A DNA stretch of 41,506 nt, taken from the NCBI GenBank assembly GCA_003133225.1, contig PKWL01000067.1:1-41506 (forward strand). The letters run 5' to 3'. This DNA is from Janthinobacterium sp. Its GTDB lineage: Bacteria; Pseudomonadota; Gammaproteobacteria; Burkholderiales; Burkholderiaceae_D. Shown here piece by piece: positions 1 through 9,056 of this stretch. Each line of letters begins with the position of its first letter. Within the stretch, counting starts at the first letter, position 1. A program made the translations under genes and the position numbers. Under the pieces are notes generated by a model. The model ran no database searches, was not told the origin of the DNA, and worked only from the letters and a program-made list of their open reading frames with translations.

Positions 1-447
1 TTGAAATCAGGTTCCACTATAATCCTCTGGTTCGGCATCGATGAATCGGCCAAGTTGTTTTTGCTGGCTATCGGCGTGTTCTTTCCCGTCTACCTAAACA
101 CCTTTCACGGCATCCGCTCGGCCGATCAGGGCTTAATTGAAATGGCGCGCAGTTACGGCCTGTCCGGCTGGCCGCTGTATCGCGACGTCATCTTGCCGGC
201 GGCATTGCCGTCGATCCTGGTCGGCGTGCGTTTTTCGCTCGGTCTCGTGTGGGTTTTGCTGATCGTGGCCGAAACCATCTCGGCGCAGTCCGGCATCGGT
301 TACATGACGATGAACGCCCGCGAATTCCTGCAAACGGACGTGGTCTTGGTCGGCATCTTGCTCTATGCCTTGCTTGGCAAGTTCGCCGATATCTTGTCGC
401 GCGCGCTGGAAAAATATTGTTTGCGCTGGAATCCTGCTTATCGCTAA
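1..447 (+). CDS. ssuC: Aliphatic sulfonate ABC transporter permease (SsuC-like), 3' part
   Basis: The reading frame is open from the first base, so this is the C-terminal part of an inner-membrane permease; 148 of the roughly 260 residues usual for SsuC are present. Several hydrophobic helices are visible, with the cytoplasmic EAA loop (EMARSYGLSGWPLYRDVILP) that docks on the ATPase, as in the BPD_transp_1 family of nitrate/sulfonate/taurine importers. The ATPase gene follows 48 bases downstream on the same strand, so the two are probably co-transcribed. The subfamily (sulfonate rather than nitrate or taurine) is assigned from general resemblance of the permease, its ATPase partner and the facing binding-protein gene; TauC is the main alternative. 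No ssuD monooxygenase is in the window; it could lie to the left. Confidence 0.85.
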   Translation: MKSGSTIILWFGIDESAKLFLLAIGVFFPVYLNTFHGIRSADQGLIEMARSYGLSGWPLYRDVILPAALPSILVGVRFSLGLVWVLLIVAETISAQSGIGYMTMNAREFLQTDVVLVGILLYALLGKFADILSRALEKYCLRWNPAYR

Positions 448-495
448 CGCGCATGCCAAGCACGCCCACTTAACTGGAATTTTCCATCCCCCACC

Positions 496-1311
496 ATGCC
501 CACCATGCCCATCAATCCCACCGACTACATCACATGGCGTCACGGCGCGCCACGCTGCCCCTTCAAACAAGGCGTCAAGCTAACGCTAGATGGACTGTCG
601 AAGTCCTACGCGACGCGCCTGGTTCTAAATGATATCCAGATGGAATTGGAAGCGGGAGAATTCGTCGCCATCGTCGGGCGCAGCGGTTGCGGCAAGAGCA
701 CGCTGCTGCGGATGATCGCGCAACTTGAACATGCCGACTCCGGGCATATCGTGTACGGCGGCAACAAGGCCAAGCCCGATATCCGCATCATGTTCCAGGA
801 GGCGCGGCTGCTGCCGTGGAAAAACGTACTCGATAATGTGGCGCTGGGTTTGCCAAAGCCATCGGCCGCGGCTGCCGCCGCACTGGCCACGGTCGGTCTG
901 GCCGAGCGCGCCGGCGAATGGCCAGCGGCGCTATCGGGTGGCCAGCGTCAACGCGTTGCGCTGGCGCGGGCGCTGGTCCATGAACCGCAACTGCTATTGC
1001 TCGACGAACCTTTGGGCGCGCTCGATGCCTTAACCCGGATTGAAATGCAGCAATTGATCGAATCCTTGTGGATAAAACGGGGCTTTACCGCCGTGCTCGT
1101 CACGCATGACGTGCAGGAGGCGGTGGCACTGGCCGACCGCGTTATCTTGATCGACAAGGGCAACATCTCCTTAGACCTTCAAGTCAATTTGGCGCGCCCC
1201 CGTACGCGCGGCAGCGCCGCCTTCGCCGCTCTCGAGCAGCGCATTCTCGCGCACGTGCTAAAGGATCCCGCCGCCCAAGTGGCGGCGGCCCCGATTTCCA
1301 TCGTCCGCTAG
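496..1311 (+). CDS. ssuB: Aliphatic sulfonate ABC transporter ATP-binding protein (SsuB-like)
   Basis: A 271-residue ABC ATPase that would energise uptake of alkanesulfonates through the preceding permease. Walker A (GRSGCGKST) lies near residue 61, the Q-loop region reads [10 protein letters not shown] as in SsuB/TauB, the signature is [15 protein letters not shown], Walker B is LLLLDEPLG and the switch region is [10 protein letters not shown]. The N-terminal extension before the first beta strand (about 30 residues) and the C-terminal tail are typical of SsuB. Start choice is uncertain: ATG at 496 and ATG at 505 are both in frame and neither has a strong Shine-Dalgarno sequence. The gene follows the permease closely and ends about 100 bases before the convergent binding-protein gene. 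Confidence 0.87.
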   Translation: MPTMPINPTDYITWRHGAPRCPFKQGVKLTLDGLSKSYATRLVLNDIQMELEAGEFVAIVGRSGCGKSTLLRMIAQLEHADSGHIVYGGNKAKPDIRIMFQEARLLPWKNVLDNVALGLPKPSAAAAAALATVGLAERAGEWPAALSGGQRQRVALARALVHEPQLLLLDEPLGALDALTRIEMQQLIESLWIKRGFTAVLVTHDVQEAVALADRVILIDKGNISLDLQVNLARPRTRGSAAFAALEQRILAHVLKDPAAQVAAAPISIVR

Positions 1312-1354
1312 ATCGGGCCGCCAACTGGCGCTGTCCTCCTTGGTCACGAGTGGT

Positions 1355-1382
1355 ATCGGCTCAGCCCGCGGGCGGGGCCGAT
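1355..1382. terminator. Candidate bidirectional terminator between convergent ssuB and ssuA
   Basis: ATCGGC at 1355-1360 pairs with GCCGAT at 1377-1382 and encloses a GC-rich inner stem (GCCC/GGGC). It lies in the 98-base gap between two convergent genes. There is no clear U-run on the plus strand, so intrinsic termination is only suggested by position and structure. Confidence 0.4.
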
Positions 1383-1409
1383 GTTCAGCCATGGCCCATG
1401 CGCTGCAAA

Positions 1410-2381
1410 TTATTTTTTTGGTTTCCACAGCGCCACCGCCGACACATTCACCTTTTTCGGCAGCAAGCCTGCAGATAGGAACACATCGGCAATGCGCTGC
1501 TGTTCCTTTAATTGATCGACCACGACTGTGCGCACGTCATAGCTGCGCCGGCTATTCGCCAATTCCACGGTAGCTGCGTCCAGCCCCCAAATTGGCGCCA
1601 GCAAGGCGCCCGCTTGTGTCGGATTGCTCTTGACCCAGCGTCCAGCCTTACGTAATTCTTCAAATACGATGGCCAGAACGTCGGGATGGGCAAGGGCAAA
1701 TGAGGACGCCGCCAAGTAATAGCGCTGATAGTTTGCCACGCGGCGTCCGTCGGCAAGTAGGCGTATTTTCGACTGGCGTTGCACGGCGGCCAGGAAGGGG
1801 TCCCACGTGACCCACGCATCGACGCTGCCGCGCTCGAAGGCGGCGCGGCCGTCGGCCGGCGTCAGGTAGGCAGCGTCGACGTCTTTGAACTTCAGTCCGG
1901 CCTTTTCCAGCGCCGCGATCAACAAATAATGGCTGCCGGTCGCCTTGGTGACGGCAACTTTGCGGCCTTTCAAATCAGCGACACTCTTAAAAGGCGATTC
2001 GGCGCGAACGACAATCGCCTGCGCCGAGGGGGAAGGCGCTTCCTGAGCCAGATAGGTGAATTTGGCGCCGGCCGCTTGCGCAAATACCGGTACCGTATCG
2101 GCGACATCGGCACTGACATCAATAGCGCCTACATTGAGTGCTTCGAGCAGGGGCAAACCGTTGGCAAACTCGTGCCAGCTGACCTTGATGCCCAAGGGCG
2201 CGAGCAACTGTTCGAGTGTCCCGCGGGTCTTGATGATCGTGAGCAGGGTCGATGATTTCTGGTAGCCGATGCGCACGGTATCTGCGACCTGTGCCGCGTG
2301 GACGGGCAAGGCGCCGGCCAATGGCAATGCGGAAAGTGTGAAAATCAGTGCGCGGCGAACACGGTTCGGAGGGGAAGGCAT
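1410..2381 (-). CDS. ssuA: Aliphatic sulfonate ABC transporter substrate-binding protein (SsuA-like)
   Basis: A 323-residue periplasmic binding protein of the SsuA/THI5/NMT1 type. The N-terminus has basic residues, a hydrophobic core and an Ala-X-Ala site (LPVHAAQ), i.e. a Sec signal peptide. The mature part contains IGYQKSSTL, GLPLLEALNVGAIDVSADVADTVPVFAQAAG (only part quoted), DLKGRKVAVTKATGSHYLL and DAWVTWDPF, all typical of SsuA. I place the start at the ATG at 2381; a TTG four codons upstream is also possible. The gene is on the strand opposite to ssuCB and convergent with it, unlike the common ssuEADCB order, so it has its own promoter. It probably supplies the substrate to the SsuCB pair. 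Confidence 0.85.
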   Translation of the reverse strand: MPSPPNRVRRALIFTLSALPLAGALPVHAAQVADTVRIGYQKSSTLLTIIKTRGTLEQLLAPLGIKVSWHEFANGLPLLEALNVGAIDVSADVADTVPVFAQAAGAKFTYLAQEAPSPSAQAIVVRAESPFKSVADLKGRKVAVTKATGSHYLLIAALEKAGLKFKDVDAAYLTPADGRAAFERGSVDAWVTWDPFLAAVQRQSKIRLLADGRRVANYQRYYLAASSFALAHPDVLAIVFEELRKAGRWVKSNPTQAGALLAPIWGLDAATVELANSRRSYDVRTVVVDQLKEQQRIADVFLSAGLLPKKVNVSAVALWKPKK

Positions 2382-3084
2382 GGACGGTTCCAAAGTCGAG
2401 TAGGATCGCCTGCGATTGTACGGGCCCCCCGTTGCCAGTTAAACGAATGCTTTCAAGTATGGATATTGGTATACCAAATATCATCTTGGCCAAGGCCTGA
2501 GCGAGCACGGGACGCCCTCCTCTGATGCCGGGGCGCCGATCTGCGGCAAGAGCATGGCAGTTCGGTAACGCAGCGCCCCCCTTCCGGTAAAAGAAGGTCT
2601 CCCGCACTCCGCTGGCCAGACCAGCGCTTTCACCCGCAGCAAGATTTCCCGAACCAGGACGAGCACGCCGGCCTAGCCAGCCGAACTGGTGGTGCAGTAG
2701 TGTTTCTGAAAAAACATAAATAATTCATTCAAGCACTGCCTAAGTGCGTTACCGCACAGATCTGGCAGCTCTTTTCTTGCATACTCAGCCACGCCTAAGG
2801 AGATCGAAATACCACGGGGAAAGAAGTTTTCAACGCTTCAGAGAAGCAAAAAACCAACTCGTGGTCATAAGTCAATAGCGTTCCATATGGCTCGTAATCG
2901 CGCATCAACTGCCATATGGACCAGCTTCAAAAAGAACAGCCGTCTTGGACGTCGCCCATTGGGAGCCCGTGCACGCGTTCATGCCCCATCGTGTCCCCCC
3001 TTTCGTTATTTTGAAAGGCAGATGGTGAAATTTTTCAAAATCGTCGCAAACCAACCATGTTGAAATATTATTAGGGATCACATA
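2382..3084. other. Intergenic region, 703 bases
   Basis: It must hold the promoter of the ssuA-like gene (minus strand) and that of the chemoreceptor (plus strand). I see a small hairpin GCTTC-AGA-GAAGC at 2835-2847. No coding sequence with recognisable protein similarity was found; the short ORFs here have no good ribosome-binding site. Confidence 0.5.
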
Positions 3085-4668
3085 ATGGCTAGCCTTTTCA
3101 ATTGGTGGCGCAAGATTGGGCTGCAGCTGAAGTTTCAGATTCTGATTCAGGGATCCCTGATTGTCATTCTTCTCGCCGCGCAACAATGGCTCTCGATTCA
3201 GTTTGAGAACGAAGTTCTGCACGCCGCAAAGGAGCGCGCTAACGTCGTAGCCGATGGCACCATTAACGGCTTGAACACCTTGATGGTCACCAAGGTGGGA
3301 GACACGGACATCATCAGCGACACCGTCAGCCGCGCACTTTTCATCCGGAAAATGGGCGCTTCGGAACGGATCAAGGAACTGCGGGTCGTTCGGGGCAAGG
3401 GTGTTATCGCCGAGTTTGGTGACGGCCTTCCCCAGGAACGCGCGATTGACGCCATGGACCGCGATGTCCTCAACAGCGGGATAAAACAGTTCAAGATGGT
3501 CAGCGACGGCGCCGGCCAAGTGGCGCTGCGAGCCGTGCTCCCTTTCGTTGCGAAGAAAAACTTCCGGGCCACCAACTGCCTGAGATGCCACGGCGTGGAC
3601 GAGGGTTCCGTTCTCGGTGTGGCGAGCGTCACCATCGATATCAAGGATGATTTAGCCGCCATCCACAAGTTCAACTCCCTGATCTGGTTCAGTCAAGCCA
3701 TCTTGCAGATCATCTTGTTCTTTATGATTGGCTTTATTGTCCGTAGTTTGCTCAAGCAAATCGGCGGCGAGCCAGATTATGCGACAGAGATCGCAGGGAG
3801 AATCGCGGCCGGCGACCTTAGCGTGGTCATCGACACCAAACCAAACGATCAGACGAGTCTGTTGGCTGCGATGAAAGCAATGCGGGACAACCTGGCCATG
3901 ATCGTCAGTGAAGTTCGCACCAATACGGACGCGGTTGCCACCGAGTCCGAACAAATTGCAATTGGAAACCAGGACCTATCCTCCCGTACCGAACAGCAAG
4001 CGAGTTCACTGGAACAGACCGCATCATCGATGGAAGAATTGACAAGCACCGTCAAACAAAACGCGGATCACGCGCGGCAGGCGAACGCGCTCGCCGTGTC
4101 CGCTTCGGAAGTGGCCGTTAAAGGCGGCTCCATGTTCTCCCAGGTGGAACAGACCATGCGCTCGATTAATGCCTCCGCGCGAAAGATCGTGGACATCATC
4201 GGCGTGATCGATGGCATTGCATTCCAGACCAATATCCTGGCATTAAACGCAGCGGTGGAAGCGGCCCGTGCCGGCGAACAGGGGCGCGGCTTTGCGGTGG
4301 TGGCCGCCGAGGTGCGCAGCTTGGCACAGCGCTCAGCGGGCGCCGCCAAGGAAATCAAGACGCTGATCGGCGATTCCGTGGCAAAAGTCGCCAGCGCCGA
4401 GCAAGCTTGCGGCATCGAGCAAATCAATCAAGCGATCAGCCAGATGGACGATATTACGCAGCAAAATGCGGCCTTAGTGGAGAAAGCGGCTGCGGCCGCC
4501 GCATCGCTGCAAGACCAGGCAGGAAATCTGTCGCGGGTCGTTAGCGTGTTTAAGTTGGACGCCGTTGGCGTGGCTCGATCCGTAGCGGCCGATGCGAGAA
4601 CTCCCCTGCCCAAGGCTGCTGCGGCCAAGGCCGCGGTCCGCTTCAGCAACCTGGGCCAACGCATTTAA
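3085..4668 (+). CDS. Methyl-accepting chemotaxis protein with haem-c-type periplasmic sensor
   Basis: A 527-residue chemoreceptor. Membrane helices lie near residues 17-33 and 199-221 and bound a periplasmic domain of about 165 residues. That domain ends with NCLRCHG: C165, C168 and H169 form a CXXCH covalent haem-c site, as in the DUF3365/Tll0287-like sensor domains. A HAMP segment follows (about 222-275), then the signalling domain with [19 protein letters not shown] and the conserved hairpin tip ([20 protein letters not shown]). It would signal redox state, oxygen or another haem ligand to CheA/CheW. Odd feature: after residue 432 about 33 residues normally present in the returning helix of this class are missing, so DSVAKV joins directly to [15 protein letters not shown], in frame. 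The ATG at 3085 is preceded by AGGGATC. It stands alone with no che genes nearby. Confidence 0.9.
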   Translation: MASLFNWWRKIGLQLKFQILIQGSLIVILLAAQQWLSIQFENEVLHAAKERANVVADGTINGLNTLMVTKVGDTDIISDTVSRALFIRKMGASERIKELRVVRGKGVIAEFGDGLPQERAIDAMDRDVLNSGIKQFKMVSDGAGQVALRAVLPFVAKKNFRATNCLRCHGVDEGSVLGVASVTIDIKDDLAAIHKFNSLIWFSQAILQIILFFMIGFIVRSLLKQIGGEPDYATEIAGRIAAGDLSVVIDTKPNDQTSLLAAMKAMRDNLAMIVSEVRTNTDAVATESEQIAIGNQDLSSRTEQQASSLEQTASSMEELTSTVKQNADHARQANALAVSASEVAVKGGSMFSQVEQTMRSINASARKIVDIIGVIDGIAFQTNILALNAAVEAARAGEQGRGFAVVAAEVRSLAQRSAGAAKEIKTLIGDSVAKVASAEQACGIEQINQAISQMDDITQQNAALVEKAAAAAASLQDQAGNLSRVVSVFKLDAVGVARSVAADARTPLPKAAAAKAAVRFSNLGQRI

Positions 4669-5077
4669 TGGCGACCGTTGCAGAGTCTGCTCAGCGTGTG
4701 ATGTACAATGGCTGACCGCGGGTCCGTCAATTTCGCCGAATTTACGCCAGCCGAACCAGGGCTGGCTGCATTCTAGCAGTCTGATCTGAAGAGATTAATC
4801 GGCTATCAACTGAAATTGCCGCACTCTACAGTACCTGGCGATCCCTTGGCCCCTGTTTGGCCAAATTTGCTCTGTCGGCCCAACCTGACTACCTTTATCA
4901 ATAAAAATTGATTTTCCGCAAATCGTGATTATCGCTTCTATCGGATCGGCAACAGCATCTGTAGCGGACCTCCAATAGAAGTCACGGCCCCGGCGATTGA
5001 CGTGGCAAACTTATCATAAGCGCCACTTCCGCGGCCGAGGGTGGTGTTCATCAGGCTAACTTAATTGAGATAATACG
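4669..5077. other. Intergenic region, 409 bases
   Basis: AT-rich stretch around 4895-4925 with the inverted repeat TCAATAAAAATTGA. It presumably contains the promoter of the small gene at 5078. I recognise no gene or RNA here. Confidence 0.4.
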
Positions 5078-5353
5078 ATGCAAACAGAAATCTTGAAGGT
5101 AACAGGCATGGCGGAAGGTGGCGCCGACAAGGCAAGCAGCGCATTACGGCTGGTCAACGGGGTCACGAGCGTCGCCATCTCGCTCGCCGAACATACGGCA
5201 ACCGTGCAATTCGACGAGCAACTCTCATCGATCCAGGAATTGCAGGCGAGCTTGGTCAACGCTGGTTTTAGCGTTGACCCGCATGCCGATAAAAAAGCGG
5301 GCGGTTGCTGCGGCGGTTGCGGCGGCGGCGGCGGCGGCCATTGTCGTAGCTAG
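5078..5353 (+). CDS. Small HMA-fold protein with Cys/Gly-rich C-terminal tail
   Basis: A 91-residue protein. Residues 1-68 match the heavy-metal-associated (copper chaperone) pattern: beta strand LKVTGM, a helix, then TSVAISLAEHTATVQFDE and a helix ending NAGFSVDP. The metal-binding GMXCXXC motif is absent; the sequence reads GMAEGGADKAS. In its place a tail CCGGCGGGGGGHC near the C-terminus offers four cysteines and a histidine. The function is unknown; metal binding by the tail is an inference. No copper-export ATPase or regulator is adjacent. The start ATG has a weak GAGA ribosome-binding site. Codon use looks like that of neighbours. Confidence 0.75.
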   Translation: MQTEILKVTGMAEGGADKASSALRLVNGVTSVAISLAEHTATVQFDEQLSSIQELQASLVNAGFSVDPHADKKAGGCCGGCGGGGGGHCRS

Positions 5354-5709
5354 GCCAAACGCGGCGCCTTTCTCAATTTTAGTAGTACGCTCGGAAGCGG
5401 CAAACGCATCTTTGAGGCGGGCTCAAGCTGGGCACAGCGCAGACTGAACCAATAGGTGACGCTCGCTTCACAACGACGCTCTCCCATCACTCTCCGTGAA
5501 TTTTTCGCCGCTGCGGCGGGGGCGTTTTCTTCTGTGCGGTCAAGCTTCGTGTGCCACAAGCGGGTCCTGGCCGCGGCCAAGCCAAATAAAACTAAACTTT
5601 CGCCGTACTGCGCCGATATTTATAGTGTAATTGAACCATGAACAACGGCTGGAAGAATTTCCTCGACCTCCCGTATAAGTAATCAACAACGCTTAGGAAG
5701 GAATCGAAA
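5354..5709. other. Intergenic region, 356 bases
   Basis: Contains the GC-rich near-palindrome CGCCGCTGCGGCG near 5507, followed by a G-run, and nothing I can recognise as a gene. It would hold the promoter of the FlxA-like gene. Confidence 0.4.
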
Positions 5710-6027
5710 ATGATATCCGCAGTGAGTTCATCGACAAGCAGTGTCGCGGCCAGCAATTCCAGCAATGCGCAGATTGCAGCATTGGAAAAACAAATTGCCG
5801 CCGCTCAAAAGCAGTTGGCGCAAGTACAAAATAGTACGACGCAGGCGGGACAGCAGGAAATTCAGCAAATTACGGAGCAGGTCGCCGCACTTGAGGCGCA
5901 AATGGCCCAGCTTGCAGCCTCAAGCGCCAGCAGTGCGAGCACCGCCACGTCTTCCCCGCCCGCCACCACAAGTTCATCGGCTAACCTGCCGCCGAACCTG
6001 GGCCAGAACGTCAACGTCACTGCCTAG
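5710..6027 (+). CDS. FlxA-like coiled-coil protein
   Basis: A 105-residue protein. The Ser-rich start (SAVSSSTSSVAASNSS) leads into a coiled coil, residues about 20-75, rich in Gln, Ala and Leu (IAALEKQIAAAQKQLAQVQN, then QITEQVAALEAQMAQL). A Ser/Thr/Pro-rich tail ends in NLGQNVNVTA. This arrangement matches the FlxA-like family (Pfam PF14282), whose E. coli member is a flagellar-regulon gene of unknown role. The ribosome-binding site AGGAAGGA is strong and well spaced from ATG 5710. No signal peptide or membrane helix. No other flagellar gene is nearby, although a chemoreceptor lies 1 kb upstream. Confidence 0.75.
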   Translation: MISAVSSSTSSVAASNSSNAQIAALEKQIAAAQKQLAQVQNSTTQAGQQEIQQITEQVAALEAQMAQLAASSASSASTATSSPPATTSSSANLPPNLGQNVNVTA

Positions 6028-6033
6028 TTTTCG

Positions 6034-6051
6034 CCGGCGAGCCGCCGGTTT
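6034..6051 (+). terminator. Candidate terminator after the FlxA-like gene
   Basis: The stem CCGGCG/CGCCGG with loop AGC is followed by TTT, seven bases after the stop codon. The short T-run makes it a weak candidate. Confidence 0.5.
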
Positions 6052-6748
6052 GCTCAGTCGTACCCTCGAGCACGGGCGCAGCTTTGATCATTGCGCCTGC
6101 CCCGCCACATGGCACTGCATCAAGGGCATTACCGAAAAGCGGAGCACTCGACGCCAGCACGAAACACTGCGGCGGATTAAGTCTGGCTTAAATTTATGCC
6201 TCTATTCTGGGAGGCTATACACGGTCGGGGCCGCCATATTTGCACTCAAGAAAGTTTGGTGCCTCGCTTTGTTAACTGGGCAAGGCGAAATCATGGATTC
6301 CGTCCTGCCAGGCTGATCATGATGCGTCCCGGGTTCATCCCCATTGCAACCGGGTAAGGTTGGCCATGCACGAACCGCTTCTACCATTTGTACTTCCCTG
6401 TACCTATAATATCGGCAACCAGATCAAGCAGGAAGCAGCCACAGGAATGAAAATCAAGGGCAATCGCCGACGCCATTAGGCCGTCGCTTGCCGTCCACCG
6501 GAAGGTGCAATCCGCAACTTTGATGTTTTGATCTTTTCATTTTTTGCCCTGGAGTGACCACTCTTTGGGGCGTTGCATCGGGGAGCGGAAGGCGGGCTGT
6601 TGAAGATGCCCTTGCGGGAACGTTCTAATTGGTGCCATGGCAACGCGGTTTCTGCTGAGATTTTGCCAGTCAAAAATCGTCCCCCGGGCCAAAAGCTCCC
6701 TCTTGGAATGAGCGGAGCCAAAGTGAATTAGCACAAAAAGGAGTAAGG
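6052..6748. other. Intergenic region, about 700 bases
   Basis: No convincing coding sequence on either strand. The end of the region carries the strong ribosome-binding site of the next gene (AAAAAGGAGTAAGG before ATG 6749). The rest is unexplained. Confidence 0.4.
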
Positions 6749-8554
6749 ATGGATTGGAATCACGAACTACTCGCCAGTGTGATTTGGCTGAGTGAAGCAT
6801 TCGCCATCAGCATTACCGGCATGACCGTCGCAATTTTGGCCGTGGGACGCTATACGGAGTGGGGGCGCCAGTTCCGGCGTCTTACCTGGGCTTATTTTGA
6901 CCCATCGCGCAGCAAGGCACCCTTGGCCTGGCTCGCGGTGATTATCCTCATCACGCTTTTTTCCGTGCGTGTGAATGTGCTTTTTTCATTCTGGTACAAC
7001 GGCTTTTACAGCGCCATGCAAAACTTGGATGCCAAAGCGTTCTGGTTCATGCTGTTTGTGTTCGCGACGCTCGCTTGCGTCCATGTCGGGCGCGCGCTGC
7101 TAAATTATTACCTGCGCCAGGCTTTTTCCATTCGCTGGCGGGTTTGGCTAACGACGACGCTAATTGAACGCTGGCTCGACAACCAAGCCTACTACCGAAG
7201 CCAGTTTGTGCCGGAAAACGCGGATAATCCGGATCAGCGTATTCAACAGGATGTGGATGGCTTCGTCACAGGTTCACTGGCCCTTTCCATGGGCTTGCTC
7301 GATGCCGTGGTCTCCCTCTTCGCCTTCAGTATCATTCTCTGGAGCCTATCGGGTGTCTTGGAGCTGTTCGGATGGAAGATTCCGCGAGCGATGGTATTTA
7401 TGGTGTATGTTTATGTCATCGTCGCCACTGTGTTCGCCGTCAAGATCGGCCGCCCGCTGATCCGCCTGGATTTCTTGAACGAACAATTGGGCGCAAATTT
7501 CCGCTATGCGCTGATCCGCCTGAGAGAATATGGCGAGAGCATTGCGTTTTACCGGGGTGAAGGCGTGGAACAGGGCAACTTACTGGCACGTTTTGGCAGC
7601 GTCATCCTCAATATGTGGGCGATCGTGTTTCGCTCGATTAAATTTCAAGGCTTCAACCTGGCAATCAGCCAGGCCGCCGTGGTGTTCCCGTTTATCGTCC
7701 AAGCGCCCCGTTTGCTCAGCAAACAGATCACCTTGGGCGATGTGATGCAAACCGCGCAGTCGTTCGGGCAGGTGGAAAGTGCGCTGTCGTTCTTTCGCAG
7801 CTCTTATGACGACTTCGCTGGCTACCGCGCGGTCATCAAACGATTATCCGGGTTCCTCGATTCCATGGATTCGGCCCAGCGCCTGCCCGGGGTCCAAATT
7901 GAGCACACAACGAAGCTGCTTGCCGTGCAGTCGCTGACGGTGAGAACTCCGGCCGATGTCGTGCTGGTAGAAAACCTGAATCTGGCATTACCGAAGGCTT
8001 CGGCGCTCATTATTCGAGGTCGTTCCGGGATCGGCAAGACCACCTTGCTGCGCGCGGTCGCCGGTTTATGGCCTTATGTTGATGGCAAGGTGGTTCGACC
8101 GGTCGGCCAGCATTCGCTATTTTTGCCACAAAAGCCCTACTTGCCCCTGGGCTCACTGCGTTTGTCCTTGTACTACCCTGGCCCCATGCAAACCAATGAT
8201 CAAGCCGCTACGGTGCTGCGCCAATGCCATTTGGGGCATCTGGTTGAGCGCCTAGATGAGGACGATGATTGGACGCGGATCTTGTCACTGGGCGAGCAAC
8301 AGCGTTTGGCGATCGGCCGCGTGCTGCTGAACCGTCCCCACGTCGTCTTCCTAGACGAAGCCAGTTCGGCCATGGACGAAGGATTGGAACATGCCATGTA
8401 CCAATTATTGCGCCAATCGCTGCCGGCGGCGATCTTGGTTAGCGTCGGTCATCGCAGCAGCTTATTGGGCTTCCATACGCAAGAACTAGAACTGATGGGG
8501 GAAGGCAAGTGGCGATTGCACGATTTGCAGTTGGCGGCGTCCAAAATCGGGTGA
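6749..8554 (+). CDS. SbmA/BacA-like ABC transporter, permease fused to ATPase (YddA type)
   Basis: A 601-residue fused half-transporter. The N-terminal membrane domain has about six helices and typical family sequences (FWYNGFYSAMQNLD, RWRVWLTTTLIERWLDNQAYYR, NPDQRIQQDVDGFV). These place it in the SbmA_BacA/ABC_membrane_2 group, which also includes peroxisomal ABCD proteins and E. coli YddA. The C-terminal ATPase has Walker A GRSGIGKTT near residue 424, signature LSLGEQQRLAIGR near 513 and Walker B HVVFLDEAS. Family members move peptides, very-long-chain acyl-CoA or cobalamin; the substrate cannot be told from sequence. The start is fixed by the ribosome-binding site AAGGAG. It may form a transcription unit with the small membrane gene 50 bases downstream, although a perfect palindrome lies between them. 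Confidence 0.88.
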   Translation: MDWNHELLASVIWLSEAFAISITGMTVAILAVGRYTEWGRQFRRLTWAYFDPSRSKAPLAWLAVIILITLFSVRVNVLFSFWYNGFYSAMQNLDAKAFWFMLFVFATLACVHVGRALLNYYLRQAFSIRWRVWLTTTLIERWLDNQAYYRSQFVPENADNPDQRIQQDVDGFVTGSLALSMGLLDAVVSLFAFSIILWSLSGVLELFGWKIPRAMVFMVYVYVIVATVFAVKIGRPLIRLDFLNEQLGANFRYALIRLREYGESIAFYRGEGVEQGNLLARFGSVILNMWAIVFRSIKFQGFNLAISQAAVVFPFIVQAPRLLSKQITLGDVMQTAQSFGQVESALSFFRSSYDDFAGYRAVIKRLSGFLDSMDSAQRLPGVQIEHTTKLLAVQSLTVRTPADVVLVENLNLALPKASALIIRGRSGIGKTTLLRAVAGLWPYVDGKVVRPVGQHSLFLPQKPYLPLGSLRLSLYYPGPMQTNDQAATVLRQCHLGHLVERLDEDDDWTRILSLGEQQRLAIGRVLLNRPHVVFLDEASSAMDEGLEHAMYQLLRQSLPAAILVSVGHRSSLLGFHTQELELMGEGKWRLHDLQLAASKIG

Positions 8555-8562
8555 TGCAATGG

Positions 8563-8578
8563 CCGTCGACGTCGACGG
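8563..8578. terminator. Perfect 16-base palindrome after the SbmA-like gene
   Basis: CCGTCGACGTCGACGG is its own reverse complement and lies nine bases after the stop codon. It could be a short terminator stem, an operator or chance. No T-run follows. Confidence 0.3.
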
Positions 8579-8603
8579 AGCATAGTCTCCTCAGGTCCTT
8601 GGC

Positions 8604-8921
8604 ATGATGAAAAATAAGGCAATGACACCCAAACAAGAAAACGTAACGCAGCACATCCTGCCCACCTCCGCGACGATGGTTGGGGTATGCATGACGGTCA
8701 TATCGATCGTCAAAGTGCTTCACATCGGATCCACGGGTACGTGGATCGACAAGCTGCTCGCTTTCGATAGCCTCACCTTCCTTGCCAGCGCAGCGTTCTC
8801 CTACGTTTCCATGCGCAACGGGAATCTGGAACGGTTCGAAAAATATGCTGATATCACATTCATGGTGGGATTAATGGGCATGACGATCTGCGCTTTGCTG
8901 TTTGCATTTGAATTAATTTAG
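8604..8921 (+). CDS. Small membrane protein of unknown function
   Basis: A 105-residue protein with three predicted membrane helices: about 22-41 (SATMVGVCMTVISIVKVLHI), 51-67 (FDSLTFLASAAFSYVSM) and 83-103 (ITFMVGLMGMTICALLFAFE). I do not recognise a named family. Candidate starts are ATG 8604 and the next codon; the upstream AGGTCC is only a weak ribosome-binding site. The gene could be translated from the mRNA of the ABC transporter before it. Confidence 0.65.
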   Translation: MMKNKAMTPKQENVTQHILPTSATMVGVCMTVISIVKVLHIGSTGTWIDKLLAFDSLTFLASAAFSYVSMRNGNLERFEKYADITFMVGLMGMTICALLFAFELI

Positions 8922-8926
8922 GTGCC

Positions 8927-8940
8927 GCAGGCGCGCCTGC
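8927..8940. terminator. Perfect palindrome between convergent genes
   Basis: GCAGGCGCGCCTGC is self-complementary and begins six bases after the small membrane gene. It lies between that gene and the convergent acyl-CoA ligase gene and could serve both strands as a terminator. There is no clear U-run. Confidence 0.35.
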
Positions 8941-9056
8941 CGCTCAATCGGCGCGGTCTGGCGAAATATCAGCCCGCTCGCCACCGCAAAAATTCCGAGG
9001 CGCCAGACAGCGCTGTCATCGGGCATGATCCGGAAAATTGGGGGATGCGGGCAGGC

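Noticed and set aside
2091..2106. AATACCGGTACCGTAT resembling the shared promoter palindrome
   Set aside because: It lies within the ssuA-like coding region, lacks the TTACC half at the right spacing and has no GCACAAT block 62 bases on.
2905..3591. 228-codon ORF antisense to the chemoreceptor
   Set aside because: No family features, and it overlaps the conserved sensor region of the real gene.
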